A DNA stretch of 48,432 bases from a virus: positions 1 to 48,432 of the IMG/VR virus record IMGVR_UViG_3300027821_000004. One strand, written 5' to 3'. Positions 30,038 to 36,695 of the stretch are shown piece after piece. Both the position numbers and the translations under genes were made by a program. The notes beneath the pieces are model-generated. The model made no database searches. It was not told where the DNA came from and saw only the letters and a list, made by a program, of their open reading frames with translations. Each line of letters opens with the position of its first letter. Position 1 is the stretch's first letter.

Positions 30038-30150
30038 CGTGGGAACCTCCATTCGCTGTAATACGCCCAATACATGGCGTCGTATTCGGTAATGATCTTG
30101 AGCCAGTAGTGGCGCTCGATGTGGTAGGATTGGAACTGTGCTAGTGTCAT
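30034..30150 (-). CDS. 38-aa Trp/Tyr-rich protein
   Basis: ATG 30148-30150 to TGA 30034-30036, which overlaps the next ATG. Contains SYHIERHYWLKIITEYDA and AYYSEWRF. It carries the ribosome site of the membrane protein gene near its end, so it may act as a translational lead-in as well as a peptide. Confidence 0.5.
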   Translation of the reverse strand: MTLAQFQSYHIERHYWLKIITEYDAMYWAYYSEWRFPR

Positions 30151-30180
30151 ATGGGTTTGTGGGTTTGTTGTGGGAAAGTG

Positions 30181-30202
30181 ACGGGGCCATCGCTGGCCCC
30201 GT
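30181..30202 (-). terminator. leftward hairpin with GCGA loop, candidate terminator
   Basis: A perfect 9-bp stem ACGGGGCCA/TGGCCCCGT. The minus-strand loop is GCGA (GNRA). It is followed by CACTTTCCC, so the U-tract is poor. Just after the stop of the 50-aa gene. Confidence 0.5.
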
Positions 30203-30207
30203 ATTGT

Positions 30208-30360
30208 TTAGTAGCTACGCCTTGGTGCGCGGAACTGAATTGCCAGTTTACTAATGGCATCTTTCAATTGGCGCTCGGCGAGCGGGTTTGGCTGTTGGCG
30301 AACTAATTCACGCAACCGTTTAATGCGTGCGATATGCACGCGGGTGATGTGGGCGTCCAC
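30208..30360 (-). CDS. hypothetical 50-aa basic protein (GTG start)
   Basis: A GTG at 30358-30360 lies one base after the TAA of the 61-aa gene. Arg/Leu-rich helix (RVHIARIKRLRELVRQQPNP) ending FRAPRRSY. The longer ATG frame to 30453 overlaps the previous gene heavily and is disfavoured. Unknown function. Confidence 0.5.
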   Translation of the reverse strand: MDAHITRVHIARIKRLRELVRQQPNPLAERQLKDAISKLAIQFRAPRRSY

Positions 30361-30361
30361 G

Positions 30362-30547
30362 TTAGTTGTTCTCCGGATTGCTCGACTTGAGCAACAGCGA
30401 AAGACCTTCGCGCATAAGCTCGCGAACCTCAAGACGGTGAGCACGCAGCGCATTGTAATGTGCGGCGTAAGTGTCCATCGTTTGGGTCAGCTCGTCGTGT
30501 AGGATACGCATGTCGGCGAGAAGCTCGGGAATCGATTTTTGTGGCAT
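30362..30547 (-). CDS. hypothetical 61-aa helical protein
   Basis: Begins MPQKSIPELLADMRILHDEL, an amphipathic helical protein with His/Glu/Arg spacing (YNALRAHRLEVRELMREG) suggestive of a short coiled coil. It lies 17 bases after the terminator of the first early gene. Confidence 0.6.
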   Translation of the reverse strand: MPQKSIPELLADMRILHDELTQTMDTYAAHYNALRAHRLEVRELMREGLSLLLKSSNPENN

Positions 30548-30563
30548 ATGGTAGGCGAAAATA

Positions 30564-30585
30564 GGGAGCGGATTTCTCCGCTCCC
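30564..30585 (-). terminator. rho-independent terminator, leftward, after first early gene
   Basis: A perfect 9-bp stem GGGAGCGGA/TCCGCTCCC. The minus-strand loop is GAAA and the hairpin is followed by TATTTTCG. It lies ten bases beyond the stop of the 178-aa gene. Confidence 0.75.
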
Positions 30586-30595
30586 TTGGTTTCGT

Positions 30596-31132
30596 TTAGA
30601 TGCTGGCGTGCAAGGCGGCAACCGCGCGAACAAAGTTCACGTTGTCGACCGTCAAGGTTTGCCAATCGGTGAATTCGTAGCCTGCGGCTGTTGCCAGTTT
30701 GACCAGCGACGATTCGGTATTGACTTTCTTCTTAATCGTTTCCTTAGCGGTTGCGATTAAGCTCGATGCCAGATACGGCGTCACGGTTACAGCGATATGA
30801 CCAGTGAGGTCTGTTCCCGCCGCAATCATTTGCCGCACTACTTCCGCACGTTCGTCAGTAAAGTCGATTGCGCCACGCTCGTAGTTTGCTGGACGAGTCT
30901 GGCCCTTCTCGGCAAAGTTGCCGAATAGAGCGTGCTTGTCCAGTGCACCGAGTAGGCTGCGGACTTCGCCTTCAAAGCCATTGCCGTTCGCCAGTTTGAT
31001 CGCATTCTCAAGCGTAACCGTAATGGTTGCACCCGAGAAGTCGAACTTGCCGGTATTTCCCTTTTCGATCGTCAGGGTAACGTGACTCGGAACTGCCGCC
31101 GAGTCTTCGGCTTTTTGTGTCTTGTTTGACAT
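30596..31132 (-). CDS. first leftward early gene, 178-aa protein
   Basis: Begins MSNKTQKAEDSAAVPSHVTL and has a beta-rich middle (TLTIEKGNTGKFDFSGATIT) with a helical C-terminal half. No recognised motif. It is set apart by its own strong terminator, a structured leader whose stem ends at the ATG, and a base composition more neutral in G/C strand bias than its neighbours. These suggest an abundantly and separately controlled early product. Function unknown; possibly a host-takeover or anti-defence factor. Confidence 0.7.
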   Translation of the reverse strand: MSNKTQKAEDSAAVPSHVTLTIEKGNTGKFDFSGATITVTLENAIKLANGNGFEGEVRSLLGALDKHALFGNFAEKGQTRPANYERGAIDFTDERAEVVRQMIAAGTDLTGHIAVTVTPYLASSLIATAKETIKKKVNTESSLVKLATAAGYEFTDWQTLTVDNVNFVRAVAALHASI

Positions 31133-31179
31133 AAAGTGTGAAGCCTACGCGCAAGTAATGTGCGCAGGTTCCACACTTT
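31133..31179 (-). promoter_or_regulatory. structured 5' leader of the 178-aa early gene
   Basis: An outer 8-bp stem AAAGTGTG (31133-31140) with CACACTTT (31172-31179) and an inner 10-pair helix (31144-31153 with 31159-31168, one mismatch and one wobble) around AGTAA. On the minus strand the outer stem's 3' strand directly abuts the ATG. No Shine-Dalgarno is exposed. Confidence 0.6.
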
Positions 31180-31376
31180 GGTGAAAGTGACTTGACGTTA
31201 GTCTGGGCCGTGTGCTCCATCATGGGGCACGACCCGCTCGGTTTGTGCGCGTGAGACTACGCAATCGCCGGTGTTCTCCGGCGCGCCTGAAAACTCGCGG
31301 CGCGAGAGGTGATCGCCCCTCAATAACTATACGCGAAAGATCGCCCAGTTTGCATCGATTGTCAAAGTATTTTCGG

Positions 31377-31410
31377 TGCAAACCGTTTGCAACAAGCCCA
31401 ACCGTTTGGG
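31377..31410. promoter_or_regulatory. two operator-like dyads sharing AACCGTTTG
   Basis: TGCAAACCGTTTGCA at 31377-31391 and CCCAACCGTTTGGG at 31397-31410. Each is an inverted repeat, and their AACCGTTTG cores are 19 bases apart, close to two helical turns. They lie just upstream (in leftward sense) of the TTGACA at 31360-31365. Confidence 0.55.
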
Positions 31411-31438
31411 GCGAGGCAGTAGTATTGTTGGATCATTG

Positions 31439-31504
31439 GGTTATAGGGTTGTCATACAAGTGTGGAGTGGCTACCAGGTTATCAGGTTGTCATACAAGTG
31501 TGTA
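31439..31504. repeat. pair of 28-bp direct repeats
   Basis: 31439-31466 and 31477-31504 match at 25 of 28 bases (core GGTTGTCATACAAGTGTG), offset by 38. The reverse strand of each ends in an AT-rich TATAAC or GATAAC hexamer that could be part of a leftward -10. They may be tandem promoters, operators or iterons. Confidence 0.7.
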
Positions 31505-31520
31505 GCATCGGCTACACACT
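31497..31520. other. perfect 10-bp hairpin overlapping the second direct repeat
   Basis: AGTGTGTAGC and GCTACACACT with a 4-base loop ATCG. No U-tract on either strand. It could be a protein-binding dyad or an RNA hairpin near a transcript start. Confidence 0.6.
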
Positions 31521-31742
31521 GTAGCCGAGGGTCCCCTTAGCCGTCGACCCCAAGGGTCGCCGGGCGTATAGCCACATAACTCCACCCCAAATTTCAACGT
31601 ACCTCCACCATACTAGAATCATACAATGTGGGAAAGAATCATACCACCACCTCCGAAATAATCTTGACACAAATGGCCCTGCGGGCCAAGCTGGGGGCCA
31701 TTGGCAACCGCATCCTTCGGATGTGTGGTAAACCACCTTTCC

Positions 31743-31913
31743 ATGAACGAGTCCAACTCCCCGCGCACCACCGCCGTACCCGCGCCCATAAAGTGCCTCA
31801 ACGCCGCGCACTTCAGTGCCCAGGCGATACCGCTTCTTTACAGCGCCTACAAACTCCTCGCGCCAAATGTACCTCCAGCGCCGAATAAAACAGATTCTTT
31901 CCGCGAACCTTAG
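31743..31913 (+). CDS. hypothetical 56-aa protein at head of rightward operon
   Basis: ATG 31743 gives MNESNSPRTTAVPAPIKCLN, continuing to SAQAIPLLYSAYKLLAPN. Codon choice (C-ending codons) matches the neighbouring terminase gene. No Shine-Dalgarno is visible. It overlaps the next small gene by 47 bp, so one of the two could be spurious. Function unknown. Confidence 0.45.
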   Translation: MNESNSPRTTAVPAPIKCLNAAHFSAQAIPLLYSAYKLLAPNVPPAPNKTDSFREP

Positions 31914-32031
31914 TGAGACTCAGCTCCTACGCGCCCTACAGCAGCTCATCCTAGAGTACGATTGTGACCACGACTTTTTCAGCGGCTCGCTCGACATACC
32001 GCCGCCGGGCTTCGTCAGTGCGGCGAGTTAA
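31867..32031 (+). CDS. hypothetical 54-aa protein
   Basis: ATG 31867 gives MYLQRRIKQILSANLSETQL, a helical basic-to-acidic protein ending PPPGFVSAAS. It lies 26 bases upstream of the small terminase. The helical pattern and codon choice look coding; the start is uncertain because an upstream in-frame ATG exists at 31816. Confidence 0.5.
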   Translation: MYLQRRIKQILSANLSETQLLRALQQLILEYDCDHDFFSGSLDIPPPGFVSAAS

Positions 32032-32057
32032 GTGCCTCACGCTCGAGGTAGACTAAA

Positions 32058-32543
32058 ATGGAAGAAGAACCTTACGTTCCGAATGGCGGAGTATTCGTGG
32101 GTGCGCGAGATCCGGTCTGGGACTTGGATCACGAACAGCCGTGGCACGCAACCGCCGCGTACCTCTTTGCCACGGGCAAGGGTGCTAAGTGGGTTGCCAC
32201 CGCGCTCGGCAAGTCGCAGCCCGCCGTCCAGAACCTCCTGCGGCAACCGTGGTTCCAGAAAAAGGTTACTAAACTTTTGGCCCAAGAAGGTAATAAGGAC
32301 ATCTCTAAACTTTTTCAGGCTGAACAGTATAGTAGCCTTACTACTTTGGTTCAATTGCGTGACGATCCCGAGGTGCCCGCAGCAGTACGGGCAAACGTTT
32401 GTAAGGATATTTTAGATCGATCGCTAGGGAAACCAACTCAGCGCGTTGAAGTGGCCCATGAAGCAATGTCAGACGATCCGGTTGCCGAAGTTGAACGATT
32501 GGAAGCCGAAAACAACCGTTTGCGGGAGGAACTAAGTCAGTGA
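32058..32543 (+). CDS. terS: small terminase-like DNA-binding protein, 161 aa
   Basis: An N-terminal helix-turn-helix-like segment (ATGKGAKWVATALGKSQPAV) is followed by a helical core (VTKLLAQEGNKDISKLFQAE) and LGKPTQRVEV, a run I associate with phage small terminase subunits. It ends with a coiled-coil tail (EVERLEAENNRLREEL) suited to oligomer formation. It would recognise packaging sites and activate the large terminase, although that gene is almost 7 kb downstream. An alternative is a transcriptional regulator. Confidence 0.65.
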   Translation: MEEEPYVPNGGVFVGARDPVWDLDHEQPWHATAAYLFATGKGAKWVATALGKSQPAVQNLLRQPWFQKKVTKLLAQEGNKDISKLFQAEQYSSLTTLVQLRDDPEVPAAVRANVCKDILDRSLGKPTQRVEVAHEAMSDDPVAEVERLEAENNRLREELSQ

Positions 32544-32656
32544 TCACTGGTTCTCTCCCGGCGATAGCCGCACGCTACGGGCGGAGCCACCCATTTCTTT
32601 TTCCTACTGCCCCCGCGAGGCTTTGCCGAGCGGCGGGTCCGAGGGCGGAGCCCTGA
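32540..32656 (+). CDS. possible 38-aa ORF coupled to terS
   Basis: A GTG at 32540 overlaps the terminase TGA (GTGA) and gives MITGSLPAIAARYGRSHPFL, ending PRAEP. Only the overlap supports it. The segment also contains duplicated GGGCGGAGCC blocks that could form structure instead. Confidence 0.3.
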   Translation: MITGSLPAIAARYGRSHPFLFPTAPARLCRAAGPRAEP

Positions 32657-32680
32657 GTCCTAGGTAAGTAAACAAACTTT

Positions 32681-32893
32681 ATGGCCGGAATAGCAATCTC
32701 ACTGTTGTGGCTCTTAATCGGAGCAATCATTCTAGCGGGTGTAATCTGGCTCGTGCTTTACGGCATAAAAACCTTCATTACCCCAGTTCCAGCAAAGCTG
32801 GAGCAGGGCATCTGGTTCATTTTTCTGCTTTTGATTATCATTTACGCGATCACGGCGCTCGCATCTGGCAGCATTCCGCACCCGTTTCATTGA
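32681..32893 (+). CDS. 70-aa two-span membrane protein, holin candidate
   Basis: Two hydrophobic spans (LLWLLIGAIILAGVIWLVLY and FIFLLLIIIYAITALA) linked by a short basic/Pro loop, with AAACTTT before the ATG. The size and two-helix topology fit a class II holin. It is 4 kb from the GH75-like hydrolase but in the same operon. Confidence 0.65.
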   Translation: MAGIAISLLWLLIGAIILAGVIWLVLYGIKTFITPVPAKLEQGIWFIFLLLIIIYAITALASGSIPHPFH

Positions 32894-32932
32894 ATTTACC
32901 TTAACCACAACCAAAACCATAGAAAGCTAGTT

Positions 32933-33595
32933 ATGTCATTCGTATCAATCACCAAAACCTTCAAGGTTCCCAGCGATAAACCGCCGGTCAAGCCGCCCGG
33001 AGGTGGCGAGCCGCCTGTCGTGGCACCGCCGATTTATATTCCGATTGTGCCTTCACACCCAATCGTAATCCCACCAGTACCGCCCACCGAAGGTGGGGGC
33101 GAGCATCCCGCTCATCCGATTTATATCCCGATTGGTGGTGATAAGCCCGAGGTTAGTCCACCGATTTATCTACCAGTATATCCAGCGCATCCGATAGTGT
33201 TGCCGCCAGGACCACCGACAGGCGATCCGCCAAAACCGAGTCACCCGATTGTATTGCCGCCGGAGGATATTAAACCGCTGCCACCTAGTCCAGAGCATCC
33301 GATCTACTGGCCTGTGGTTCCAGATAATACGCTGCCAGTACCACCGACGCAGCCGGGGAAACCGCCGGTGCCAAGTCACCCGATTGTGTTGCCGGGTGAG
33401 CCAACACATCCGATCTATATTCCCATTGAACCGCCGCCGGTTGAAGGCGGTGGGGAAAAACCGAGTCAGCCGATCTATCTGCCGGTATATCCGGCACACC
33501 CGATTGAGTTGCCGGAGCCGTTTGATCCGTGGTGGGGATACAATCCGCCGCCGGGGGCGAGTGTGCCTACACCGCAACGTGGCGGAAGAAAGTAA
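32933..33595 (+). CDS. proline-rich HPIYIP/HPIVLP repeat protein, 220 aa
   Basis: About a dozen units of the form [H/P/Q]PI[Y/V/E][I/L/W]P run through the protein. They alternate Y-type (PPIYIPIVPSHPIVIPP, PPIYLPVYPAHPIVLPP) and V-type repeats, separated by Gly/Pro linkers. The sequence would adopt extended polyproline II helices, not a globular fold. Similar Pro/His-Pro-Ile repeats occur in uncharacterised phage proteins near lysis genes (from memory). Role unknown; a periplasm-spanning or surface-exposed rod is possible. Confidence 0.8.
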   Translation: MSFVSITKTFKVPSDKPPVKPPGGGEPPVVAPPIYIPIVPSHPIVIPPVPPTEGGGEHPAHPIYIPIGGDKPEVSPPIYLPVYPAHPIVLPPGPPTGDPPKPSHPIVLPPEDIKPLPPSPEHPIYWPVVPDNTLPVPPTQPGKPPVPSHPIVLPGEPTHPIYIPIEPPPVEGGGEKPSQPIYLPVYPAHPIELPEPFDPWWGYNPPPGASVPTPQRGGRK

Positions 33596-33644
33596 ACTTG
33601 AGGGCTTGCGGGCGGGGTAAATTCTCCGCTCGCAGGCATAGCTT

Positions 33645-33809
33645 GTGAGCAAAAAGCAAAACGACGAAACCGAGAGTGTACCGCTGCGTGACGAGTATAA
33701 TGATCCCAAGTGGGAACGACTCGAGGAGCAGATAAAGGACGAGATACTCTACCGTAAGGTACAAAAGCCGAAGGCCGCGCATGCCTGGGAAATTAACAGA
33801 TTTAGTTGA
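33645..33809 (+). CDS. hypothetical 54-aa charged protein (GTG start)
   Basis: A GTG at 33645 gives VSKKQNDETESVPLRDEYND. A charged helix (WERLEEQIKDEILYRK) follows; it ends WEINRFS. A 14-pair stem with G-U wobbles (33604-33617 with 33624-33637) lies directly upstream. It overlaps the next gene by 29 bp. Possibly a cytoplasmic partner of the following membrane protein. Confidence 0.55.
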   Translation: MSKKQNDETESVPLRDEYNDPKWERLEEQIKDEILYRKVQKPKAAHAWEINRFS

Positions 33810-33930
33810 GTACCGCTGGAACAGACTATCCGAACGTCGAAGACGTGCGGTTGAGTGGACGTTTGTGGCGTTGTATTTTGTGGGGAGTTTGTGGGTTATG
33901 TGGGCGCTGGGTTGGCTAATAGCATTTTAA
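33781..33930 (+). CDS. 49-aa single-span membrane protein
   Basis: MPGKLTDLVEYRWNRLSERR is a basic amphipathic N terminus, followed by one C-terminal span (TFVALYFVGSLWVMWALGWL). An N-in/C-out tail-anchored topology is likely. Candidate antiholin, pinholin or spanin-like component by position; no proof. Confidence 0.6.
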   Translation: MPGKLTDLVEYRWNRLSERRRRAVEWTFVALYFVGSLWVMWALGWLIAF

Positions 33931-33934
33931 AATT

Positions 33935-35968
33935 ATGCCAGATCCAAATACTATACCGTTCCGCGAAGCGGATGGGAATGGACACTATCAGAGCAAGCAG
34001 TTGCCGCAGGATAGGGAGGATTTCTTGGCGGGGCTAGGGTTGCCTGAGTTCGCGGGGGATGTATCGAGTGCGAGCAACTCGAGTGTGGGCGGCGAGGTGG
34101 CGACGTATTGGGGGACTAATGGACATACGATCAAGGCGGACGCGCACACTGGGTTGGCGAAGCTTAGTGCTGGCGTTTTAGCCAGCGTGCCTGCGCCGGT
34201 TGGCGACGTAGTCGGCACTACGGATACGCAGACGCTCATTAATAAGACGATTGTTAATCCGGTGCTTAGTGGGGCGACGGGATTGACTAAGGCCGACGTT
34301 GGTCTTGCCAACGTCGATAATACTAGCGATGTCAATAAGCCGATATCTAATTCGACGCAATCGGCGCTGAACAATAAGGAGGACAAGAGTAATAAGGGGA
34401 TAACGAATGGGTATGCGGCATTGGACGCCGCAGGTAAGGTGCCGATGAGTCAGGTGCCCGATGCGATTATCGGCGCTAGCCGATATCAGGGGACGTGGAA
34501 TGCGGCGACGAATACACCGCCAATTCCAGCGGCTGCACCCGCGAACCAGGGATATTACTACAGCGTAGCTGTAGGCGGCTCGACGAGCATTGATGGGATC
34601 AGTACGTGGGTTGTGGGGGATACGATTATTAGCAATGGAAGTATTTGGCAGAAGATTCCGGTGGCGAATTTGGTGCAGAGCGTTAATGCGAAGACCGGAA
34701 TTGTTGTCATTAACAAGAATGACGTTGGCCTTGGCAATGTCGATAATACGAGTGACGCGACTAAGAATTCGGCGGCGGTCACGTTGACTAACAAAGCGAT
34801 TGATGGGGCGAATAATACGCTGAACGTGAGGTTGAATACGACGGACGTTAGTGGGAGTCTGCCGGTCAACAAACTCGCCGGAGGCGTGAATGCGAGTGCG
34901 GGGACGTTCTGGAGAGGGGATGGACAGTGGGTAAGTCCAACGGGGGCGGGTGATGTTACGGGGCCGGGGAGTGCGACGGATGGTGGGGTGGCGCTATTTA
35001 ATGGAGCGACCGGGAAGGCGTTGAGGGTATATGGTGGGGCGGCTGGGTTTGCGAAGGTGGATACGCTGGGTGTATTGACTTCGCAGGTGCAGATGGGCGC
35101 TCCCGATGTGGCACCGGGGATGATTTCAGGACAGACGGAAAAGACTTCGGCTGTCTCAGCCGAAGATATGTTCTTGCAGGTTGATGCGACGACCGGGCAG
35201 TTGAGGATGGTGAAGGCGAAGTGGTTTGCGAGATTGCCGAGGAATTGGTTGGCGGGGCTGACGATCGGAAACTCGACGGATACTGTTAATGATATTTACA
35301 TTCAGCCTGGTGAGTGTAGGGATGATACGAATAGTGCGGATATTGTGCTTTCGACGTCGCTTACGAAGCAGCTGGATGTGGCGTGGGTGGCGGGAAACAA
35401 TGCGGGTGGCAGGGATACCGGGGCGATAGCGGATGGAACGTGGCACGTTTTTGTGATTAGGAACCCAACCACAGGTGTGTGCGATGCGTTGTTTTCGTTG
35501 AGCTTGACGACGCCGACGATGCCGAGTGGGTATACGCAGAAGCGAAGGGTAGGGTCGCTGGTGAGGGCAGTTGGGGGGTTTGGAGGGTTTATTCAGTTCC
35601 GGCAGATTGGCGATTATTTCCAGATTTATAATCCGGTTGGGGATATAACTGACGGGCAAAGCACGGGAGGGGTTCAGACTTATTTGGTTCCCAGTATGCC
35701 TTCCGGGATGAAGTTTCTTGGGGATTTTATAGGCTATTGCTATTCCACCGGGGGAATATGCCAAGTTAGATTGTATGATAATGATTGCAACGCCGGTAGT
35801 TATACATGGGTAACATCGGGGGCTAATCAGACAGTGGGAAGCCAGATGCAAATATGGGTTAATGCTAGTCGGACATTGTCATTCGCGGTTCCTTATAATC
35901 CTTCGGGGGTGGTTCACTTTAATTTGTACACGCTTGGGTGGTTTGACACCAGAGGAAAGGATAGGTAA
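33935..35968 (+). CDS. tail fibre / tail spike protein, 677 aa
   Basis: The N terminus is Gly/Ser/Thr-rich. The motif VGL[AG]NVDNTSD occurs twice (near residues 121 and 264), as in many fibre proteins. The middle carries VLTSQVQMGAP, then EKTSAVSAEDMFLQVD, and the C terminus is strand-rich, likely the receptor-binding head. Long, repetitive, beta-rich and late, it is a fibre by pattern. It probably determines host range. No intramolecular chaperone or lyase motif recognised. No reverse transcriptase is present to drive tropism switching. Confidence 0.8.
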   Translation: MPDPNTIPFREADGNGHYQSKQLPQDREDFLAGLGLPEFAGDVSSASNSSVGGEVATYWGTNGHTIKADAHTGLAKLSAGVLASVPAPVGDVVGTTDTQTLINKTIVNPVLSGATGLTKADVGLANVDNTSDVNKPISNSTQSALNNKEDKSNKGITNGYAALDAAGKVPMSQVPDAIIGASRYQGTWNAATNTPPIPAAAPANQGYYYSVAVGGSTSIDGISTWVVGDTIISNGSIWQKIPVANLVQSVNAKTGIVVINKNDVGLGNVDNTSDATKNSAAVTLTNKAIDGANNTLNVRLNTTDVSGSLPVNKLAGGVNASAGTFWRGDGQWVSPTGAGDVTGPGSATDGGVALFNGATGKALRVYGGAAGFAKVDTLGVLTSQVQMGAPDVAPGMISGQTEKTSAVSAEDMFLQVDATTGQLRMVKAKWFARLPRNWLAGLTIGNSTDTVNDIYIQPGECRDDTNSADIVLSTSLTKQLDVAWVAGNNAGGRDTGAIADGTWHVFVIRNPTTGVCDALFSLSLTTPTMPSGYTQKRRVGSLVRAVGGFGGFIQFRQIGDYFQIYNPVGDITDGQSTGGVQTYLVPSMPSGMKFLGDFIGYCYSTGGICQVRLYDNDCNAGSYTWVTSGANQTVGSQMQIWVNASRTLSFAVPYNPSGVVHFNLYTLGWFDTRGKDR

Positions 35969-36222
35969 TGGCGAAGAAAAAGTATAAGAAGAAGCCGGAG
36001 GTCTTTTACGCGGTGCAGTATGATGGGACGAACGCGGCGGAGATGGTGGCGTTCTGTCCACAGTGTACGTACGATGACGCGCAGGATAAGCTGTATTTTG
36101 CAGGGGGAATGATCACGGTGGAGCCGACGAGCTGGGTCATGTATGATAATGCGATAGTTTTTAGTGTGATGAGCGATGAACAGTTTAAGGCGTTCTTTAG
36201 TCTTGATGCTGGAGGGCCGTGA
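35968..36222 (+). CDS. small protein of the YDGTNAAEM family (paralog 1), 84 aa
   Basis: Begins MAKKKYKKKPEVFYAVQYDG and continues TNAAEMVAF. A GGMITVEPTSWVMYDN segment and a FSVMSDEQFKAFF end follow. This is the pattern of a common small phage protein (a QWxGxN...W...vmsdeeF family). Two diverged relatives occur at 37653 and 38464. Start overlaps the fibre stop (TAATG). Function of the family unknown to me. Confidence 0.7.
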   Translation: MAKKKYKKKPEVFYAVQYDGTNAAEMVAFCPQCTYDDAQDKLYFAGGMITVEPTSWVMYDNAIVFSVMSDEQFKAFFSLDAGGP

Positions 36223-36695
36223 GTGAGGATGTTAAAGCGCCAGCGTTTAGGAGTGAGTCAGCGAGTGATGACTGGCGGCAGCATTTGTTTAACCAGGAGA
36301 GGATGATTGAACAGCAGAGGGATTTGCTGGACCTGCAAAAGCGAGTAATTGACGCGATGGAGAAAGTGGCGAGTCCTGAGAGGGTGCGAGGGGTTGAGGA
36401 GGGACAGGCGAGAATGGTTGCAGCGGTGAATAGTTTGAACGAGGAAATGAAAACGGCGAACGAACAGCTGGGAGCGGCGGTGACGAAGCTGGCGAGTGCG
36501 TTCTGGGGGTTAATGAAAGTGCCGGTGGCGGTTATAGTTGTTGGCGTAGCCAGTTGGGCGTTTTTGTATGAGCACAAGATCGGCGAAAATACTTGGCTCA
36601 TCATGCTCGGCGTAGCCGTGTTTCCGTGGCTGGGTGACTCGATAAGTGCGATTGGAAAGATTGTGAGGGGCAGGAATGGAACCGAAACAAAATGA
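36219..36695 (+). CDS. coiled-coil membrane protein, 158 aa (GTG start)
   Basis: A GTG at 36219 overlaps the previous TGA (GTGA). The N-terminal two-thirds is a long amphipathic helix (RMIEQQRDLLDLQKRVIDAM, LNEEMKTANEQLGAAVTKLA). A C-terminal hydrophobic segment (VPVAVIVVGVASWAFLY) and a second weaker one (WLIMLGVAVFPWLGDSI) follow, with a basic end. It sits immediately before the GH75-like hydrolase, so a holin or membrane lysis regulator is a fair inference. Confidence 0.65.
   Translation: MSEDVKAPAFRSESASDDWRQHLFNQERMIEQQRDLLDLQKRVIDAMEKVASPERVRGVEEGQARMVAAVNSLNEEMKTANEQLGAAVTKLASAFWGLMKVPVAVIVVGVASWAFLYEHKIGENTWLIMLGVAVFPWLGDSISAIGKIVRGRNGTETK

Larger units (their letters stand above)
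31133..31742. promoter_or_regulatory. 610-bp divergent control region
   Basis: Separates the leftward early operon from the rightward operon and contains no convincing gene. It holds the structured leader, two operator-like dyads (31377-31410), two 28-bp direct repeats (31439-31504), a perfect hairpin (31497-31520) and a tandem AGAATCATAC (about 31614 and 31635). Leftward TTGACA (31360-31365) and TATAGT (31326-31331) are present, but 28 bases apart, so promoter assignment is open. Confidence 0.65.

Noticed and set aside
31664-31669. A perfect TTGACA as a rightward -35
   Set aside because: No acceptable -10 hexamer occurs 16-18 bases downstream (CAAGCT region), so a promoter is not claimed.
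31628-31888. An 86-codon plus-strand frame in the control region
   Set aside because: Basic, His/Arg-rich composition typical of a shadow frame, and it conflicts with the 31743 and 31867 frames that have better coding character.
33935-35968. Diversity-generating retroelement acting on the tail fibre
   Set aside because: No reverse transcriptase gene or template/variable repeat pair was found; the internal VGL[AG]NVDNTSD repeat is a normal fibre feature.
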